Of a DNA stretch of 64,000 nt, positions 36,004 to 45,624 are shown piece by piece (the stretch's first letter is position 1; every line of letters begins with the position of its first letter). Location: the NCBI RefSeq assembly GCF_026672275.1, contig NZ_JANQCD010000001.1, positions 310,001-374,000 of the forward strand. The letters are read 5' to 3'. This stretch comes from Marinifilum sp. D737 (GTDB lineage Bacteria > Bacteroidota > Bacteroidia > Bacteroidales > Marinifilaceae). The translations under genes were made by a program, and so were the position numbers. The notes under the pieces were generated by a model, which saw only the letters and a list, made by a program, of their open reading frames with translations, had not been told where the DNA came from and did no database searches.

Positions 36004-37182
36004 ATGAAAGCACTTAGAAAATTTCTTGATAAAAAGAAACCTTTATTTGAAAAAGGGGGCAAGTTTGCGAAGTTGCAGTCTACTTTCGACGCTTTTGACA
36101 CTTTCCTATTTGTTCCTGATCATACCTCCAAAACGGGTACACACATCAAGGATGCTATCGATTTGAAGCGTACCATGTCTGTGGTTGTTATGGCTTTAAT
36201 TCCTTCGTTGTTGTTCGGTATGTACAACATCGGTTATCAGCATTTCTTATCAGTAGGCGAAACTGCGCCATTGATGGATATGTTTGTTTATGGTTTAATC
36301 AAAGTATTACCAATTGTTGTAGTTTCATACGTAGTTGGTTTGGGTATTGAGTTTGCCTTTGCGCAAATGAGAGGACATGCGGTAAACGAGGGGTTCCTTG
36401 TTTCTGGTATGTTAATTCCTTTGGTTATGCCGGTTGAAGCTCCACTTTGGATGGTAGCTGTATCAACTGCTTTTGCGGTTGTTATTGGTAAAGAAGTATT
36501 TGGAGGAACCGGAATGAACATCTGGAATCCTGCTTTGATTGCACGTGCATTCTTCTTCTTTGCTTACCCATCAAAAATGTCTGGTGATTCTGTTTGGATT
36601 GCAGAAAAAGCGGATACTTTCTCAGGAGCAACTCCATTGGCTGATGCAGCAGCATTAGTTGATGCGACACCAGCTCAAGCTGAAAGCCTTATGTCCGGAG
36701 CATTATCTCAAACTTGGGATATGTTTATCGGTTTGATCCCGGGATCGATTGGTGAAACATCTACTCTTGCGATATTGATTGGTGCAGTGATTTTGATTGC
36801 AACAGGTATCGGAAGTTGGAGAATCATGTTGTCGGTATTCGTGGGTGGTTATGCAATGGGAGCTATCTTCAACTTGATTGGTGCAAACCCATATATGGAA
36901 TTGATTCCTGCATGGCAGCATTTAATCATGGGTGGATTTGCATTTGGTGCCGTATTTATGGCAACCGATCCTGTTTCGGCAACTCAAACTACACGTGGTA
37001 AATACATTTACGGTTTCTTAATTGGATTCCTTGCGGTATTGATTCGTGTAATGAATGCAGGTTTCCCAGAAGCTATGATGTTGGCAATTCTTTTCATGAA
37101 CACATTTGCGCCATTGATCGACCACTATGTTGTTCAAGGCAATGTGAAGAGAAGATTGAAACGAGTTAAGGTGAAAGCTTAA
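36004..37182 (+). CDS. nqrB: Na+-NQR subunit B
   Basis: Integral membrane subunit, 392 residues with about 9-10 helices; carries a covalently bound FMN and the riboflavin site, and is part of the Na+ path. The flavinylation motif FSGATPLADA places the FMN-linked Thr at residue 210. GKEVFGGTGMNIWNPALIAR and ATDPVSATQTTRGK are also diagnostic. The flavin is attached by ApbE, encoded downstream in the same cluster. Confidence 0.96.
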   Translation: MKALRKFLDKKKPLFEKGGKFAKLQSTFDAFDTFLFVPDHTSKTGTHIKDAIDLKRTMSVVVMALIPSLLFGMYNIGYQHFLSVGETAPLMDMFVYGLIKVLPIVVVSYVVGLGIEFAFAQMRGHAVNEGFLVSGMLIPLVMPVEAPLWMVAVSTAFAVVIGKEVFGGTGMNIWNPALIARAFFFFAYPSKMSGDSVWIAEKADTFSGATPLADAAALVDATPAQAESLMSGALSQTWDMFIGLIPGSIGETSTLAILIGAVILIATGIGSWRIMLSVFVGGYAMGAIFNLIGANPYMELIPAWQHLIMGGFAFGAVFMATDPVSATQTTRGKYIYGFLIGFLAVLIRVMNAGFPEAMMLAILFMNTFAPLIDHYVVQGNVKRRLKRVKVKA

Positions 37183-37202
37183 TCAAAAAATCAAAGTAAG
37201 AC

Positions 37203-37907
37203 ATGAATACGAATAGTAATACATATACTTTCCTTTATGCTTCTGTAATGGTATTGATTGTTGCTGCAGTTCTATCTTTTACTGCTTTACAACTAAAACC
37301 TCGTCAGAACAAAAACAGGGAAATTGAGAAAAAGCAAGACATCCTAAAAGCTGTGGGTGTTACTTCCACTCCTGCCGATGCCGAAAAGTTGTATGATCAA
37401 TATATCGTTAAAGCTTTTACCGTTAGTGCAGAAGGTAATGTGAAGTCAGAAGACAAAGAAGAGGCCTTTAAGGTTGATTTGAAAAAAGAAGGTAGTAAAG
37501 ATCTTAAAGAAAGAAATTTACCTGTTTTCGTTTTCAACAAAGAAGGCGTTGGTGAAAAAATGATTTTACCAGTAAGAGGTAAAGGAATGTGGGGACCAAT
37601 CTGGGGATACATTTCAATGGAAAAAGATGGGAATACCATTTTTGGAGCAACTTTCGCTCACAAGGGTGAAACTCCAGGTTTGGGAGCAGAAATTGCAACT
37701 CCTGCTTTTCAAGATCAGTTTGTTGGAAAACAAATTTTCGATGAAAGTGGAAAGTTTACTTCCATCATTTTGGTAAAAGGTACCGCAAAGGGCAATCCTC
37801 ACCAGTTTGATGCAGTATCTGGTGGTACTGTTACATCTAAAGGTTTTGAAGCAATGCTTCTGGATAACCTTGGCAGTTATGAAAAGTTTTTAAAATCTTC
37901 AAAATAA
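37203..37907 (+). CDS. nqrC: Na+-NQR subunit C
   Basis: A 234-residue protein with one N-terminal membrane helix (about 10-30) and a periplasmic FMN-binding domain. The FMN-linked Thr is residue 209 in DAVSGGTVTSKG; the usual Ala of S-G-A-T is Gly here. MWGPIWGYISMEKDG and HKGETPGLGAEI are conserved. It accepts electrons from the NqrD/E iron centre and passes them to NqrB FMN. It follows nqrB by 20 bases. Confidence 0.95.
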   Translation: MNTNSNTYTFLYASVMVLIVAAVLSFTALQLKPRQNKNREIEKKQDILKAVGVTSTPADAEKLYDQYIVKAFTVSAEGNVKSEDKEEAFKVDLKKEGSKDLKERNLPVFVFNKEGVGEKMILPVRGKGMWGPIWGYISMEKDGNTIFGATFAHKGETPGLGAEIATPAFQDQFVGKQIFDESGKFTSIILVKGTAKGNPHQFDAVSGGTVTSKGFEAMLLDNLGSYEKFLKSSK

Positions 37908-37914
37908 GGACGAG

Positions 37915-38559
37915 ATGAGCGATAAAGAACCATTATTCTCGGCTAAAAACCGAAAATTGCTTACCAATCCATTGGGAAGCGATAACCCGATTACCGTGCA
38001 GGTTTTGGGTATTTGTTCGGCCTTGGCAGTAACTGCAAAATTGGAACCAGCTATTGTTCTTTCCATTTCAGTTATGGCTGTATTGGCACTTGCTAATGTT
38101 ATAGTTTCATTACTTAGAAATACGATTCCATCAAGAATTAGAATTATTGTACAATTGGTTGTGGTTGCTGCTTTGGTAATCCTTGTTGACCAAATATTGA
38201 AAGCTTTTGCTTACGACGTAAGTAAACAGCTATCGGTATTCGTTGGTTTGATTATTACCAACTGTATTATCATGGGACGTTTAGAGGCATTTGCTTTAGG
38301 TAACAGACCATGGCCAGCTTTCCTTGACGGAATTGGAAATGCTGCAGGTTACGGTCTTATTCTTGTTATTGTTGCCTTTTTCCGCGAATTGTTAGGATCG
38401 GGAACCCTTTATGGATATAAGGTAATTCCTGATGCTGTTTATGCAATGGGATACGATAACAACGGATTAATGATTCTACCTCCAATGGCATTGGTAGTTG
38501 TAGGTATCATTATTTGGGTACAAAGATCTAAGGATAAGTCCTTAATTGAGTCGAACTAA
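37915..38559 (+). CDS. nqrD: Na+-NQR subunit D
   Basis: Six-helix membrane subunit of 214 residues that, with NqrE, forms the inverted pair holding a membrane-embedded iron centre. [20 protein letters not shown] and [20 protein letters not shown] each supply one of the conserved iron-ligand cysteines. It starts 7 bases after nqrC. The normal Cys positions argue for a functional complex. Confidence 0.95.
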   Translation: MSDKEPLFSAKNRKLLTNPLGSDNPITVQVLGICSALAVTAKLEPAIVLSISVMAVLALANVIVSLLRNTIPSRIRIIVQLVVVAALVILVDQILKAFAYDVSKQLSVFVGLIITNCIIMGRLEAFALGNRPWPAFLDGIGNAAGYGLILVIVAFFRELLGSGTLYGYKVIPDAVYAMGYDNNGLMILPPMALVVVGIIIWVQRSKDKSLIESN

Positions 38560-38579
38560 TTGTAAAGAAAAATCGAAAC

Positions 38580-39197
38580 ATGGAAAATCTGATTAATATA
38601 TTTATCAAGTCGATTTTTATCGACAACATGGTATTCGCATTCTTCTTTGGAATGTGTTCATACCTTGCGGTATCAAAAACCGTAAAAACTTCTATGGGAT
38701 TAGGTTTGGCAGTAGTATTCGTATTGGGTATTACAGTTCCTGTGAACTACTTGCTAGACAAATACATTTTGGCAGAAGGAGCATTAGTTTGGCTAGATCC
38801 TTCTATGGCAGATGTTGATTTAAGCTTCTTAAGCTTTATCATGTTTATTGCTGTAATTGCTTCTATGGTACAGTTGGTGGAGATGATTGTTGAAAAATTT
38901 GCACCAGCACTTTATTCTTCATTAGGTATTTTCTTGCCATTGATTGCTGTAAACTGTGCAATTTTAGGTGGATCCTTATTTATGCAAGAAAGAGGATACA
39001 ACTCAATTGCTGAAGTAACATCTTTCGGATTAGGATCTGGAATTGGATGGTTACTTGCGATTGTAGGTATTGCAGCAATTCGTGAAAAAATCCGTTACTC
39101 AAATGTTCCTGCTCCACTTAGAGGATTGGGTATTACATTTATTGTAACAGGACTAATGGGAATTGCTTTTATGAGCTTCATGGGTATCAAACTCTAA
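38580..39197 (+). CDS. nqrE: Na+-NQR subunit E
   Basis: Six-helix partner of NqrD, 205 residues. [20 protein letters not shown] and [20 protein letters not shown] carry the two conserved cysteines, and [15 protein letters not shown] is the usual later helix. Gap to nqrD is 20 bases. Topology is opposite to NqrD, as the family requires. Confidence 0.95.
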   Translation: MENLINIFIKSIFIDNMVFAFFFGMCSYLAVSKTVKTSMGLGLAVVFVLGITVPVNYLLDKYILAEGALVWLDPSMADVDLSFLSFIMFIAVIASMVQLVEMIVEKFAPALYSSLGIFLPLIAVNCAILGGSLFMQERGYNSIAEVTSFGLGSGIGWLLAIVGIAAIREKIRYSNVPAPLRGLGITFIVTGLMGIAFMSFMGIKL

Positions 39198-39251
39198 GCT
39201 GATAATAGAATAAAGTAAATTGAATTTTCAAAAAATTTAATCGGAATAGAG

Positions 39252-40511
39252 ATGATATTATTAACAACACAGGGAACAGTAATTGCCACAAGTATAGCAG
39301 TATTCTTGCTTGTCATACTGGTACTGGTTTCTATCCTATTGTACGCTAAAAAGAAGCTTACTCCATCGGGAGAGGTTACAATTGATATTAACGAAGGAGA
39401 CCAAAAATTGGTTGTTGAGCCAGGTAATACCCTTTTGGGTACATTGGGTAATGCTAAAATTTTCTTGCCATCGGCTTGTGGTGGTGGAGGAACTTGCGCA
39501 ATGTGTAAGTGTCAGGTACACTCAGGTGCTGGATCAATTTTACCAACCGAAACAGGATACTTTACTCGTAAAGAAGCTCAAAACGATTGGCGTTTGGCTT
39601 GTCAGGTAAAAGTAAAAGAGGACATGACGATGTCTATTCCTCAGGAAATTATGGGAATTAAGAAATGGGAGTGTGAAGTGGTTTCGAACCACAATGTTGC
39701 GACTTTCATTAAAGAATTTGTTGTTAAACTTCCTGAAGGAGAAATTCTTGACTTCAAATCAGGTGGATACATTCAGATTGATGTGCCTAAGATTGATGTT
39801 GATTTCAAGGATATGATTATTGAAGATGAGTACAAAGCTGATTGGGATCAGTTTAAGTTGTGGGATCTTACCATGAAGAATCCGGAACCAACTTACCGTG
39901 CATATTCAATGGCTAACCATCCTGCAGAGGGTAACATCGTGATGTTGAACATTCGTATTGCGACTCCACCTTGGGATAGAGTAAATAATACATGGATGAA
40001 AGTTAATCCAGGTATTTGTTCTTCTTTCATCTTCTCGCGCAAGCCAGGAGATAAAGTAACCGTTTCAGGACCTTACGGAGAGTTCTTCATCAAGGAAACG
40101 AATAATGAGATGATGTTTATTGGTGGTGGTGCTGGTATGGCTCCAATGCGTTCGCACATCTTCCACTTGTTCCACACAGTGAAAACCGGTCGTAAGGCTA
40201 CTTTCTGGTATGGAGCTCGTTCATTAAAAGAGGTGTTCTACGCAGAGCAATTTGATGCTATCGCTAAAGATTTCCCTAACTTCGAATGGCACTTGGCACT
40301 TTCTGAGCCACTACCAGAAGATAATTGGGAAGGACCAACAGGATTTATTCACCAGGTAATTTACGATAACTACCTAAGCAAACACGATGAGCCGGAAGAT
40401 ATCGAATACTACTTGTGTGGACCTCCAATGATGAACTCAGCTGTTACAAACATGCTGTATGAATTAGGAGTACCAGACGAAATGGTTGAATTTGACGATT
40501 TCGGATCGTAA
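39252..40511 (+). CDS. nqrF: Na+-NQR subunit F, NADH dehydrogenase
   Basis: Electron-entry subunit, 419 residues: an N-terminal membrane helix (about 8-31), a plant-type [2Fe-2S] domain (ACGGGGTCAMCKC; cysteines 76, 82, 85 and 117) and a ferredoxin-NADP reductase-like module with FAD motif RAYSMANHP and NADH-binding FIGGGAGMAPMRSHIFH, ending EFDDFGS. Oxidises NADH in the cytoplasm and starts the Na+-pumping relay. It is followed by a terminator, then apbE. Confidence 0.97.
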   Translation: MILLTTQGTVIATSIAVFLLVILVLVSILLYAKKKLTPSGEVTIDINEGDQKLVVEPGNTLLGTLGNAKIFLPSACGGGGTCAMCKCQVHSGAGSILPTETGYFTRKEAQNDWRLACQVKVKEDMTMSIPQEIMGIKKWECEVVSNHNVATFIKEFVVKLPEGEILDFKSGGYIQIDVPKIDVDFKDMIIEDEYKADWDQFKLWDLTMKNPEPTYRAYSMANHPAEGNIVMLNIRIATPPWDRVNNTWMKVNPGICSSFIFSRKPGDKVTVSGPYGEFFIKETNNEMMFIGGGAGMAPMRSHIFHLFHTVKTGRKATFWYGARSLKEVFYAEQFDAIAKDFPNFEWHLALSEPLPEDNWEGPTGFIHQVIYDNYLSKHDEPEDIEYYLCGPPMMNSAVTNMLYELGVPDEMVEFDDFGS

Positions 40512-40518
40512 CAATATA

Positions 40519-40554
40519 AAACAAGCCTCGATTTATCGAGGCTTGTTTGTTTTA
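40519..40554 (+). terminator. Terminator between nqrF and apbE
   Basis: Thirteen-bp perfect stem AAACAAGCCTCGA/TCGAGGCTTGTTT with loop TTTA, then GTTTT. The tail is short, so some read-through to apbE is likely. Confidence 0.8.
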
Positions 40555-40622
40555 AGGACTCTGTGTAATTTCGTGTTTTAGAATGGTAAATTCATATCAT
40601 TCATCAATTATAATTTAATATC

Positions 40623-41627
40623 ATGAACAAGTTAAAGTATATAAGTCTTTTCGTGCTACTTATTGTTTTTGGAGCATGCGAACAGGAACCAAAATATCAT
40701 TTCAATGAGGGAAAAGTGTTTGGAACCTTTTATCACATGGTATATCAATATCCAAATGAAAATGGATTGCAAGCCGAAATTCTTGAAAAATTAAAGGAGT
40801 TTGATTTCTCCTTATCTACATACAATCCTGAGTCGGTTATTTCAAAAGTGAATCAGAATGATTCAACGGTTGTTTTGGATGATTACTTTACGACTTGTTT
40901 TAAAACCAGTGAACAAATTGCCAAGGTGACAGAAGGTGCTTTTGATTGGACAGTGGCACCCCTGGTTAATGCTTGGGGATTTGGTTTTAAAAATAAGCTA
41001 GAACCAGAGGAAATCCCGGTTGATAGTTTGTTACAGGTGGTTGGATATCAAAAAGTGAGATTGGAGGCTGGAAAAGTGATTAAAGAAGATCCTAGAATCA
41101 TGTTCGATGCCAGTGCCATTGCCAAAGGTTATGGAGTTGATGTTGTAGCAGATTTTTTGGAATCAAAAGGAATCACCAATTATATGGTTGAAATTGGAGG
41201 AGAAATTAGAGCAAAAGGGAATAGCAATAAAAATAGACCTTGGCGTGTAGGAATTGATAAACCTATTGATGATCCTACAAGTTTATCCCGACAAATTCAG
41301 GATGTATTGGAGTTGAAGAATGGAGCTATGGCCACTTCCGGAAATTACCGTCAGTTCTATGTGAAAGATGGCAAGAAATATGCGCATACAATTGATCCAC
41401 GATTGGGATACCCTGTACAACACAGTTTACTTTCTGCATCGGTGGTTGCGCCCACCTGTATGAAAGCCGATGCTTATGCAACTGCATTTATGGTGTTGGG
41501 TTTGGAAAAGAGTGTTGAAATCGTTCAGAATGATCCTGAATTGGATGCCTATTTTATCTATACAGATGAGAAAGGTGCTTTGGCTTCTTTTACAAGCGAA
41601 AAACTTAAGTCACAAATTCTGAAATAA
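40623..41627 (+). CDS. apbE: FAD:protein FMN transferase
   Basis: A 334-residue lipoprotein (lipobox VFGAC) facing the periplasm. It transfers FMN from FAD to the Thr of S-G-A-T motifs, here NqrB Thr210 and NqrC Thr209. FGTFYHMVYQYP near the start, FDASAIAKGYGVDVVADFL, YMVEIGGEIRAKG, the ATSGNYRQF motif and HTIDPRLGYPV are the ApbE hallmarks. Placed directly after nqrF, as in many nqr clusters, which supports its role as the maturation enzyme of this complex. Confidence 0.95.
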   Translation: MNKLKYISLFVLLIVFGACEQEPKYHFNEGKVFGTFYHMVYQYPNENGLQAEILEKLKEFDFSLSTYNPESVISKVNQNDSTVVLDDYFTTCFKTSEQIAKVTEGAFDWTVAPLVNAWGFGFKNKLEPEEIPVDSLLQVVGYQKVRLEAGKVIKEDPRIMFDASAIAKGYGVDVVADFLESKGITNYMVEIGGEIRAKGNSNKNRPWRVGIDKPIDDPTSLSRQIQDVLELKNGAMATSGNYRQFYVKDGKKYAHTIDPRLGYPVQHSLLSASVVAPTCMKADAYATAFMVLGLEKSVEIVQNDPELDAYFIYTDEKGALASFTSEKLKSQILK

Positions 41628-41679
41628 GACTAGTTCTGTGAAGTAGAATTTTTCTATTGATACAGAAGCTCTAAAATAA

Positions 41680-41766
41680 GTTATCGGTTTTCTGATTAAA
41701 GTGTTTGAAAAGTTGTTGTTATGAAATCAGGTCAATACAAACAGAATATAACGGAAAACCGATAAC
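41680..41766. repeat. Long-range 13-bp inverted repeat between apbE and the NqrM-like gene
   Basis: GTTATCGGTTTTC (41680-41692) and its exact complement GAAAACCGATAAC (41754-41766) enclose 61 bases and lie between two convergent genes. It could end both transcripts as a large stem, but lacks the T-run of an intrinsic terminator. Confidence 0.5.
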
Positions 41767-41769
41767 CAA

Positions 41770-41931
41770 TTAATTCGTTTCACAGGTATCTGATTCGTCA
41801 TCGTTGCAAGCGCACGAACTGCATCCTCCACCTGTAAACTTGGCATTTTTATCAAACAGGAGTTTAATACCAAATCCAATAAATGCTAAAAAAAGCAAAA
41901 ATACTGCGAGTAGTAATATCTTTAGAAACAT
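41770..41931 (-). CDS. Small cysteine-rich membrane protein, NqrM-like
   Basis: A 53-residue ORF: MFLKILLLAV start, one membrane helix (about residues 2-24), the sequence LLFDKNAKFTGGG, and a cysteine cluster CSSCAC (Cys37, 40, 42) with a fourth Cys at 50 in an acidic tail. This is the layout of NqrM (DUF539), the small protein needed to load iron into the NqrD/NqrE site in Vibrio. It sits just beyond apbE in the nqr cluster, though on the opposite strand. The pattern match and the context together make an NqrM role likely; the sequence is too short to be sure by eye. Confidence 0.7.
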   Translation of the reverse strand: MFLKILLLAVFLLFLAFIGFGIKLLFDKNAKFTGGGCSSCACNDDESDTCETN

Positions 41932-42047
41932 GGCTATTTTGATCTTTACGTTTTAATTAAAGATACGTTTAATGGACTTGTGTTGTTTTCCTAAAATTAG
42001 AATTTTAGTCTTTTTTAACTTTTTAAGGATATTAATGCAAAACTGAA

Positions 42048-42293
42048 TTACAAACTTTCCAGTTCTTTATCAAGAAGAGTTAGCTTATTAAATACTTTAG
42101 CATTTTTAGCCTTTTCCTGCTCCATTTTGTGTTGTGATGTCGCACAACTAATTCCTCTCTTCTTCAGCTCTTCATTTCTTCCGATGTGCAATTCGGGGAA
42201 TCTACCATTCTTTTTAATCAAAATTGAAATGGCAAATCCAACAAATGCAATTGCCAGAATAACAGTAGTAATAAGTATAAGCTTTATAATCAT
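42048..42293 (-). CDS. Small single-helix membrane protein, related to the NqrM-like neighbour
   Basis: An 81-residue protein: membrane helix at about residues 3-27, then KKNGRFPELHIGRNEELKKR and a charged helix with a single Cys (ISCATSQ). The helix and the following KKNGRFPE mirror the neighbour's FDKNAKFTGG, so the two probably share an origin, but the Cys cluster is missing. This pattern is often annotated only as membrane or secreted protein in Bacteroidota. It lies 116 bases upstream of the NqrM-like gene on the same strand, which suggests co-transcription. Function unknown. Confidence 0.65.
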   Translation of the reverse strand: MIIKLILITTVILAIAFVGFAISILIKKNGRFPELHIGRNEELKKRGISCATSQHKMEQEKAKNAKVFNKLTLLDKELESL

Positions 42294-42390
42294 TTCGATA
42301 ATTCTTTATAAATTATAGGCAAAGATATCATTTCAGTATTTCTCGACCAAATTAAACAAGAATAAAAGGTCTGAAATACTTGGAGTAATC

Positions 42391-42422
42391 TTTCTTATTT
42401 AGAATTATTCTTCTTAAATTTG
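42391..42422 (+). promoter_or_regulatory. Predicted promoter of the E1 dehydrogenase gene
   Basis: TTTC (42391-42394), 20 bases, then TAAATTTG (42415-42422), a good -33/-7 pair 102 bases before the ATG. Confidence 0.55.
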
Positions 42423-42524
42423 ATCTTAGAAAAATCAGAAAAATTCTGTTAAATAAACACACTAACATACTATGGATTCTGAAATAAGGGGGAAATTATT
42501 TCGAATTCATAAAATTGAAATAAT

Positions 42525-44969
42525 ATGTCAGAAACATTAAAAGAAAACATGGAAGCTAAAGGTGATAATTTATCATACGAAGATTTTACTTCCGAAGTTC
42601 TTGAAGATTATCGCATAGCAAATATAAGTCGTCAGTTAAGTATTTTAGGTCGTAAGGAAGTTTTAACCGGTAAGGCCAAATTCGGAATATTTGGTGATGG
42701 AAAAGAGATTGCCCAGATTGCAATGGCAAAATCATTTAAAAAAGGAGATTGGCGATCTGGATATTATCGAGATCAAACTTTTATGCTGGCAGCAGGCATG
42801 CTTACAGCAGAAGAGTTTTTTGCACAATTGTTTGGAGAAACCCAATTGGATAAAAATCCGGCAAATGGTGGGCGCTTAATGAATAACCATTATGCGTCAC
42901 GAAGTTTGAATGAAGATGGTTCCTGGAAGAATCTAACAGGTCAAAAAAATTCGTCAGCAGATATTTCACCAACAGCGGGACAAATGCCTAGATTACTAGG
43001 CTTGGCTTATGCTTCAAAGTTATTTAGAGAGAATAAAGAATTGCATCAGTTTACCAACTTTTCATTGAAAGGAAATGAAGTAGCTTTTGGTACGATTGGA
43101 GATTCAAGCACATCCGAAGGGCATTTTTGGGAAACTATCAATGCTGCAGGCGTACTAAAAGTACCAATGGCGATGAGTGTTTGGGATGATGGTTGGGGGA
43201 TTTCTGTTCCAAACAAGTATCAAACTACCAAGCAAAATATATCAGAGGTATTAAAAGGCTTTGAGCAAGATGAAAATGGTGATGGATACCTGATATACAA
43301 AGCCAAAGGATGGGATTATCCAACTTTGTGTAAAATGTATGCCGAAGGGGTTGAACTTTGTAGACGCGATCATGTACCTGTATTGTTTCATGTTTCAGAA
43401 ATGACGCAACCTTTAGGTCATTCAACATCTGGTTCACACGAAAGATACAAATCAAAGGAACGTTTGGAATGGGAGGCTAATTTTGATCCAATTAAGAAGA
43501 TGAGGGAATGGATTCTTTCAATGGAATTAATTGAAAGCGATAAACTGGACGAAATAGAAAAAGATGCAGTAGAGGTCGTGAAGAAAGCTCGTCAGACAGC
43601 ATGGAAAAGCTTTGCAGATCCTATTAAGAAAGAGCGAGATGAACTGATTACTCTTGTTGAAAATGCAGGATGTAATTGTAAGAAGACAGATCGAATTAAT
43701 AGCATCACTTCAGGATTAAAAAAAGTAATTCATCCTGTTCGTAAAGATAACCTTAGTGCAGCAAAGAAAATTCTACGACACATTTGTTCAACTTGTGAAA
43801 GTTTTAAGCCGCTAAAATCTCAATTACAGGTTTGGTTGAAGAATACCATTGACGAAAATCATGAAAGATACAGCAGCCATTTGTATAGCGAAACAGGATT
43901 AAAAATTAGCAATATCAAACCAGTTGCTCCTGTTTATAATGAGAATTCGAAAACGGTAAATGGGAGAGAAGTTCTGCGCGATAATTTTGAGAAATTATTT
44001 ACGAAATATCCTTTACTACTAACATTTGGAGAAGATACAGGTTTTATTGGGGGCGTGAACCAAAGTTTAGAAGGAATGCAGGAGAAGTTTGGAGAACTTC
44101 GTGTTACCGATACAGGTATTCGTGAAGCCACCATACTTGGACAAGGAATTGGGCTTGCTTTACGCGGATTAAGACCGATTGCTGAAATTCAGTATTTCGA
44201 TTATTTGCTTTATGCCTTGCAAACCATGAGCGATGATTTGGCAACCATGCAATACAGAACCAAAGGAGGACAAAAATCTCCGGTTATCATTCGTACCAGA
44301 GGTCATAGACTGGAAGGCATATGGCATTCAGGTTCTCCATTGAGTATGGTGATTAATTCAATTCGTGGGGTTCATGTTTGTGTACCTAGAAATATGACAG
44401 TTGCGGCAGGATTGTATAATTCACTTTTGGAATCCGACGAACCAGCCTTGGTTATTGAACCTTTAAATGGATATCGATTAAAAGAAAAAATGCCAGAGAA
44501 TTTGGGTGAATTTAAAACCGCATTGGGAGTGCCTGAGGTTTTAAATGAAGGTAGTGATATTACTTTGGTAACTTACGGCTCATGTGTTAGAATTGCGGAA
44601 GATGCAGTAAAGCAATTAAAAGACTTTGATATTTCTGTGGAACTGATCGATGTGCAAACACTATTGCCTTTTGATGTGAATCAAAGAATTTTGGAATCGG
44701 TAAAGAAAACCAATCGAATTGTATTTTTCGATGAGGATGTGCCAGGTGGAGCCACTGCATTTATGATGCAGAAAGTATTGGAAGATCAGAAGGCATATTT
44801 CTATTTGGATTCTGAGCCAAGAACCATTACAGCAAAAGATCATCGACCTGCTTACGGAACCGATGGAGATTACTTCTCGAATCCTAATGCAGAGGATGTT
44901 TTTGAAGTAATTTATGATATCATGAGAGAATCAAATCCTGATAAGTTTCCTTCGATTTATACAGAATAG
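42525..44969 (+). CDS. Fused alpha-beta E1 component of a 2-oxoacid dehydrogenase (branched-chain type)
   Basis: An 814-residue thiamine-diphosphate enzyme. Residues about 30-370 are E1-alpha (YYRDQTFMLAAGMLTAEEFF, then GDSSTSEGHFWETINAAGVL with the ThDP-binding GDG/GDS..N motif). Residues about 480-800 are E1-beta (LTFGEDTGFIGGVNQSLEGM, VTDTGIREATILGQGIGLAL, FFDEDVPGGATAFMMQKVLE). The linker between them (about 380-460) holds four cysteines (GCNCKK, ICSTC), an unusual feature worth noting. Such fusions are standard in Bacteroidota and act with E2 and E3, not in this window, on branched-chain or related 2-oxoacids. It has its own promoter and terminator. Confidence 0.9.
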   Translation: MSETLKENMEAKGDNLSYEDFTSEVLEDYRIANISRQLSILGRKEVLTGKAKFGIFGDGKEIAQIAMAKSFKKGDWRSGYYRDQTFMLAAGMLTAEEFFAQLFGETQLDKNPANGGRLMNNHYASRSLNEDGSWKNLTGQKNSSADISPTAGQMPRLLGLAYASKLFRENKELHQFTNFSLKGNEVAFGTIGDSSTSEGHFWETINAAGVLKVPMAMSVWDDGWGISVPNKYQTTKQNISEVLKGFEQDENGDGYLIYKAKGWDYPTLCKMYAEGVELCRRDHVPVLFHVSEMTQPLGHSTSGSHERYKSKERLEWEANFDPIKKMREWILSMELIESDKLDEIEKDAVEVVKKARQTAWKSFADPIKKERDELITLVENAGCNCKKTDRINSITSGLKKVIHPVRKDNLSAAKKILRHICSTCESFKPLKSQLQVWLKNTIDENHERYSSHLYSETGLKISNIKPVAPVYNENSKTVNGREVLRDNFEKLFTKYPLLLTFGEDTGFIGGVNQSLEGMQEKFGELRVTDTGIREATILGQGIGLALRGLRPIAEIQYFDYLLYALQTMSDDLATMQYRTKGGQKSPVIIRTRGHRLEGIWHSGSPLSMVINSIRGVHVCVPRNMTVAAGLYNSLLESDEPALVIEPLNGYRLKEKMPENLGEFKTALGVPEVLNEGSDITLVTYGSCVRIAEDAVKQLKDFDISVELIDVQTLLPFDVNQRILESVKKTNRIVFFDEDVPGGATAFMMQKVLEDQKAYFYLDSEPRTITAKDHRPAYGTDGDYFSNPNAEDVFEVIYDIMRESNPDKFPSIYTE

Positions 44970-44991
44970 AGAGGATATTATGTTGATAGTG

Positions 44992-45024
44992 AATCCACAA
45001 ATAGAAATATTTGTGGATTTTTTT
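44992..45024 (+). terminator. Rho-independent terminator after the E1 gene
   Basis: Stem AATCCACAAAT/ATTTGTGGATT followed by eight T. Confidence 0.88.
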
Positions 45025-45036
45025 TGCGTTTCGTTT

Positions 45037-45222
45037 CACCCCTTTTCGGAATTAAACTGTATTATATATGGTTGAGGGAACTTTTTAGTAGGTTTTTCTC
45101 AATTGGCTTTTTAGTGAGTAGTAGTTGGATGCAATGTGGTAATTCTTCCTAACGATACAAACGATTAAGCAAAATATACTTGTATAAGCAATCACTTTTA
45201 AATAAAGTGATTGCTTTTTTTT
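45037..45222 (+). ncRNA. Candidate small RNA A with own upstream element and terminator
   Basis: No ORF of note lies between 45025 and 45624, yet a strong intrinsic terminator (AAGCAATCACTTT/AAAGTGATTGCTT plus eight T, 45186-45222) is there with no gene to serve. Upstream are CACCCCTTT (45037-45045) and, 20 bases start-to-start, CTGTATTATAT (45057), which recur with the same spacing in candidate B at 51689. AACTTTTTAGT (45079-45089) is also shared with B. Expected transcript about 120-150 nt. The call is inference from repeated architecture. The remaining 400 bases to 45624 hold nothing I can name. Confidence 0.45.
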
Positions 45223-45624
45223 CAGGATTAATCGTGAAAAATTGAATATTTCCAAAATTCAAAGCAAATATAACTTTCTGTGGATAGAATTTTACGTCGA
45301 ACTCACGTTGTTTTAGAAATCAATAATAAATTAAAGTGTGTCAGTAGGTGCATTTATTTTGTGGCTGTAAATACACAAACAGACATAAATTACTGATAAA
45401 ATGACTTGTAGTTGGATTTGAAACGCAAAAAATGAATGATTTCATTTCTTCATATCAACTTGTTAATTAAAAATAATTCATAAATTTATTGTGTGATCAT
45501 AAATTGTAATCTGTGAGATAGACCTTTAGGTTGTTGGTATGATTACTTTAGGAAAGATCTTTAAGGTGTTGCATTGATTGGCTATAGAATTGAGTTTTAG
45601 ATTCACTCACCAAGGTGAACAGTA

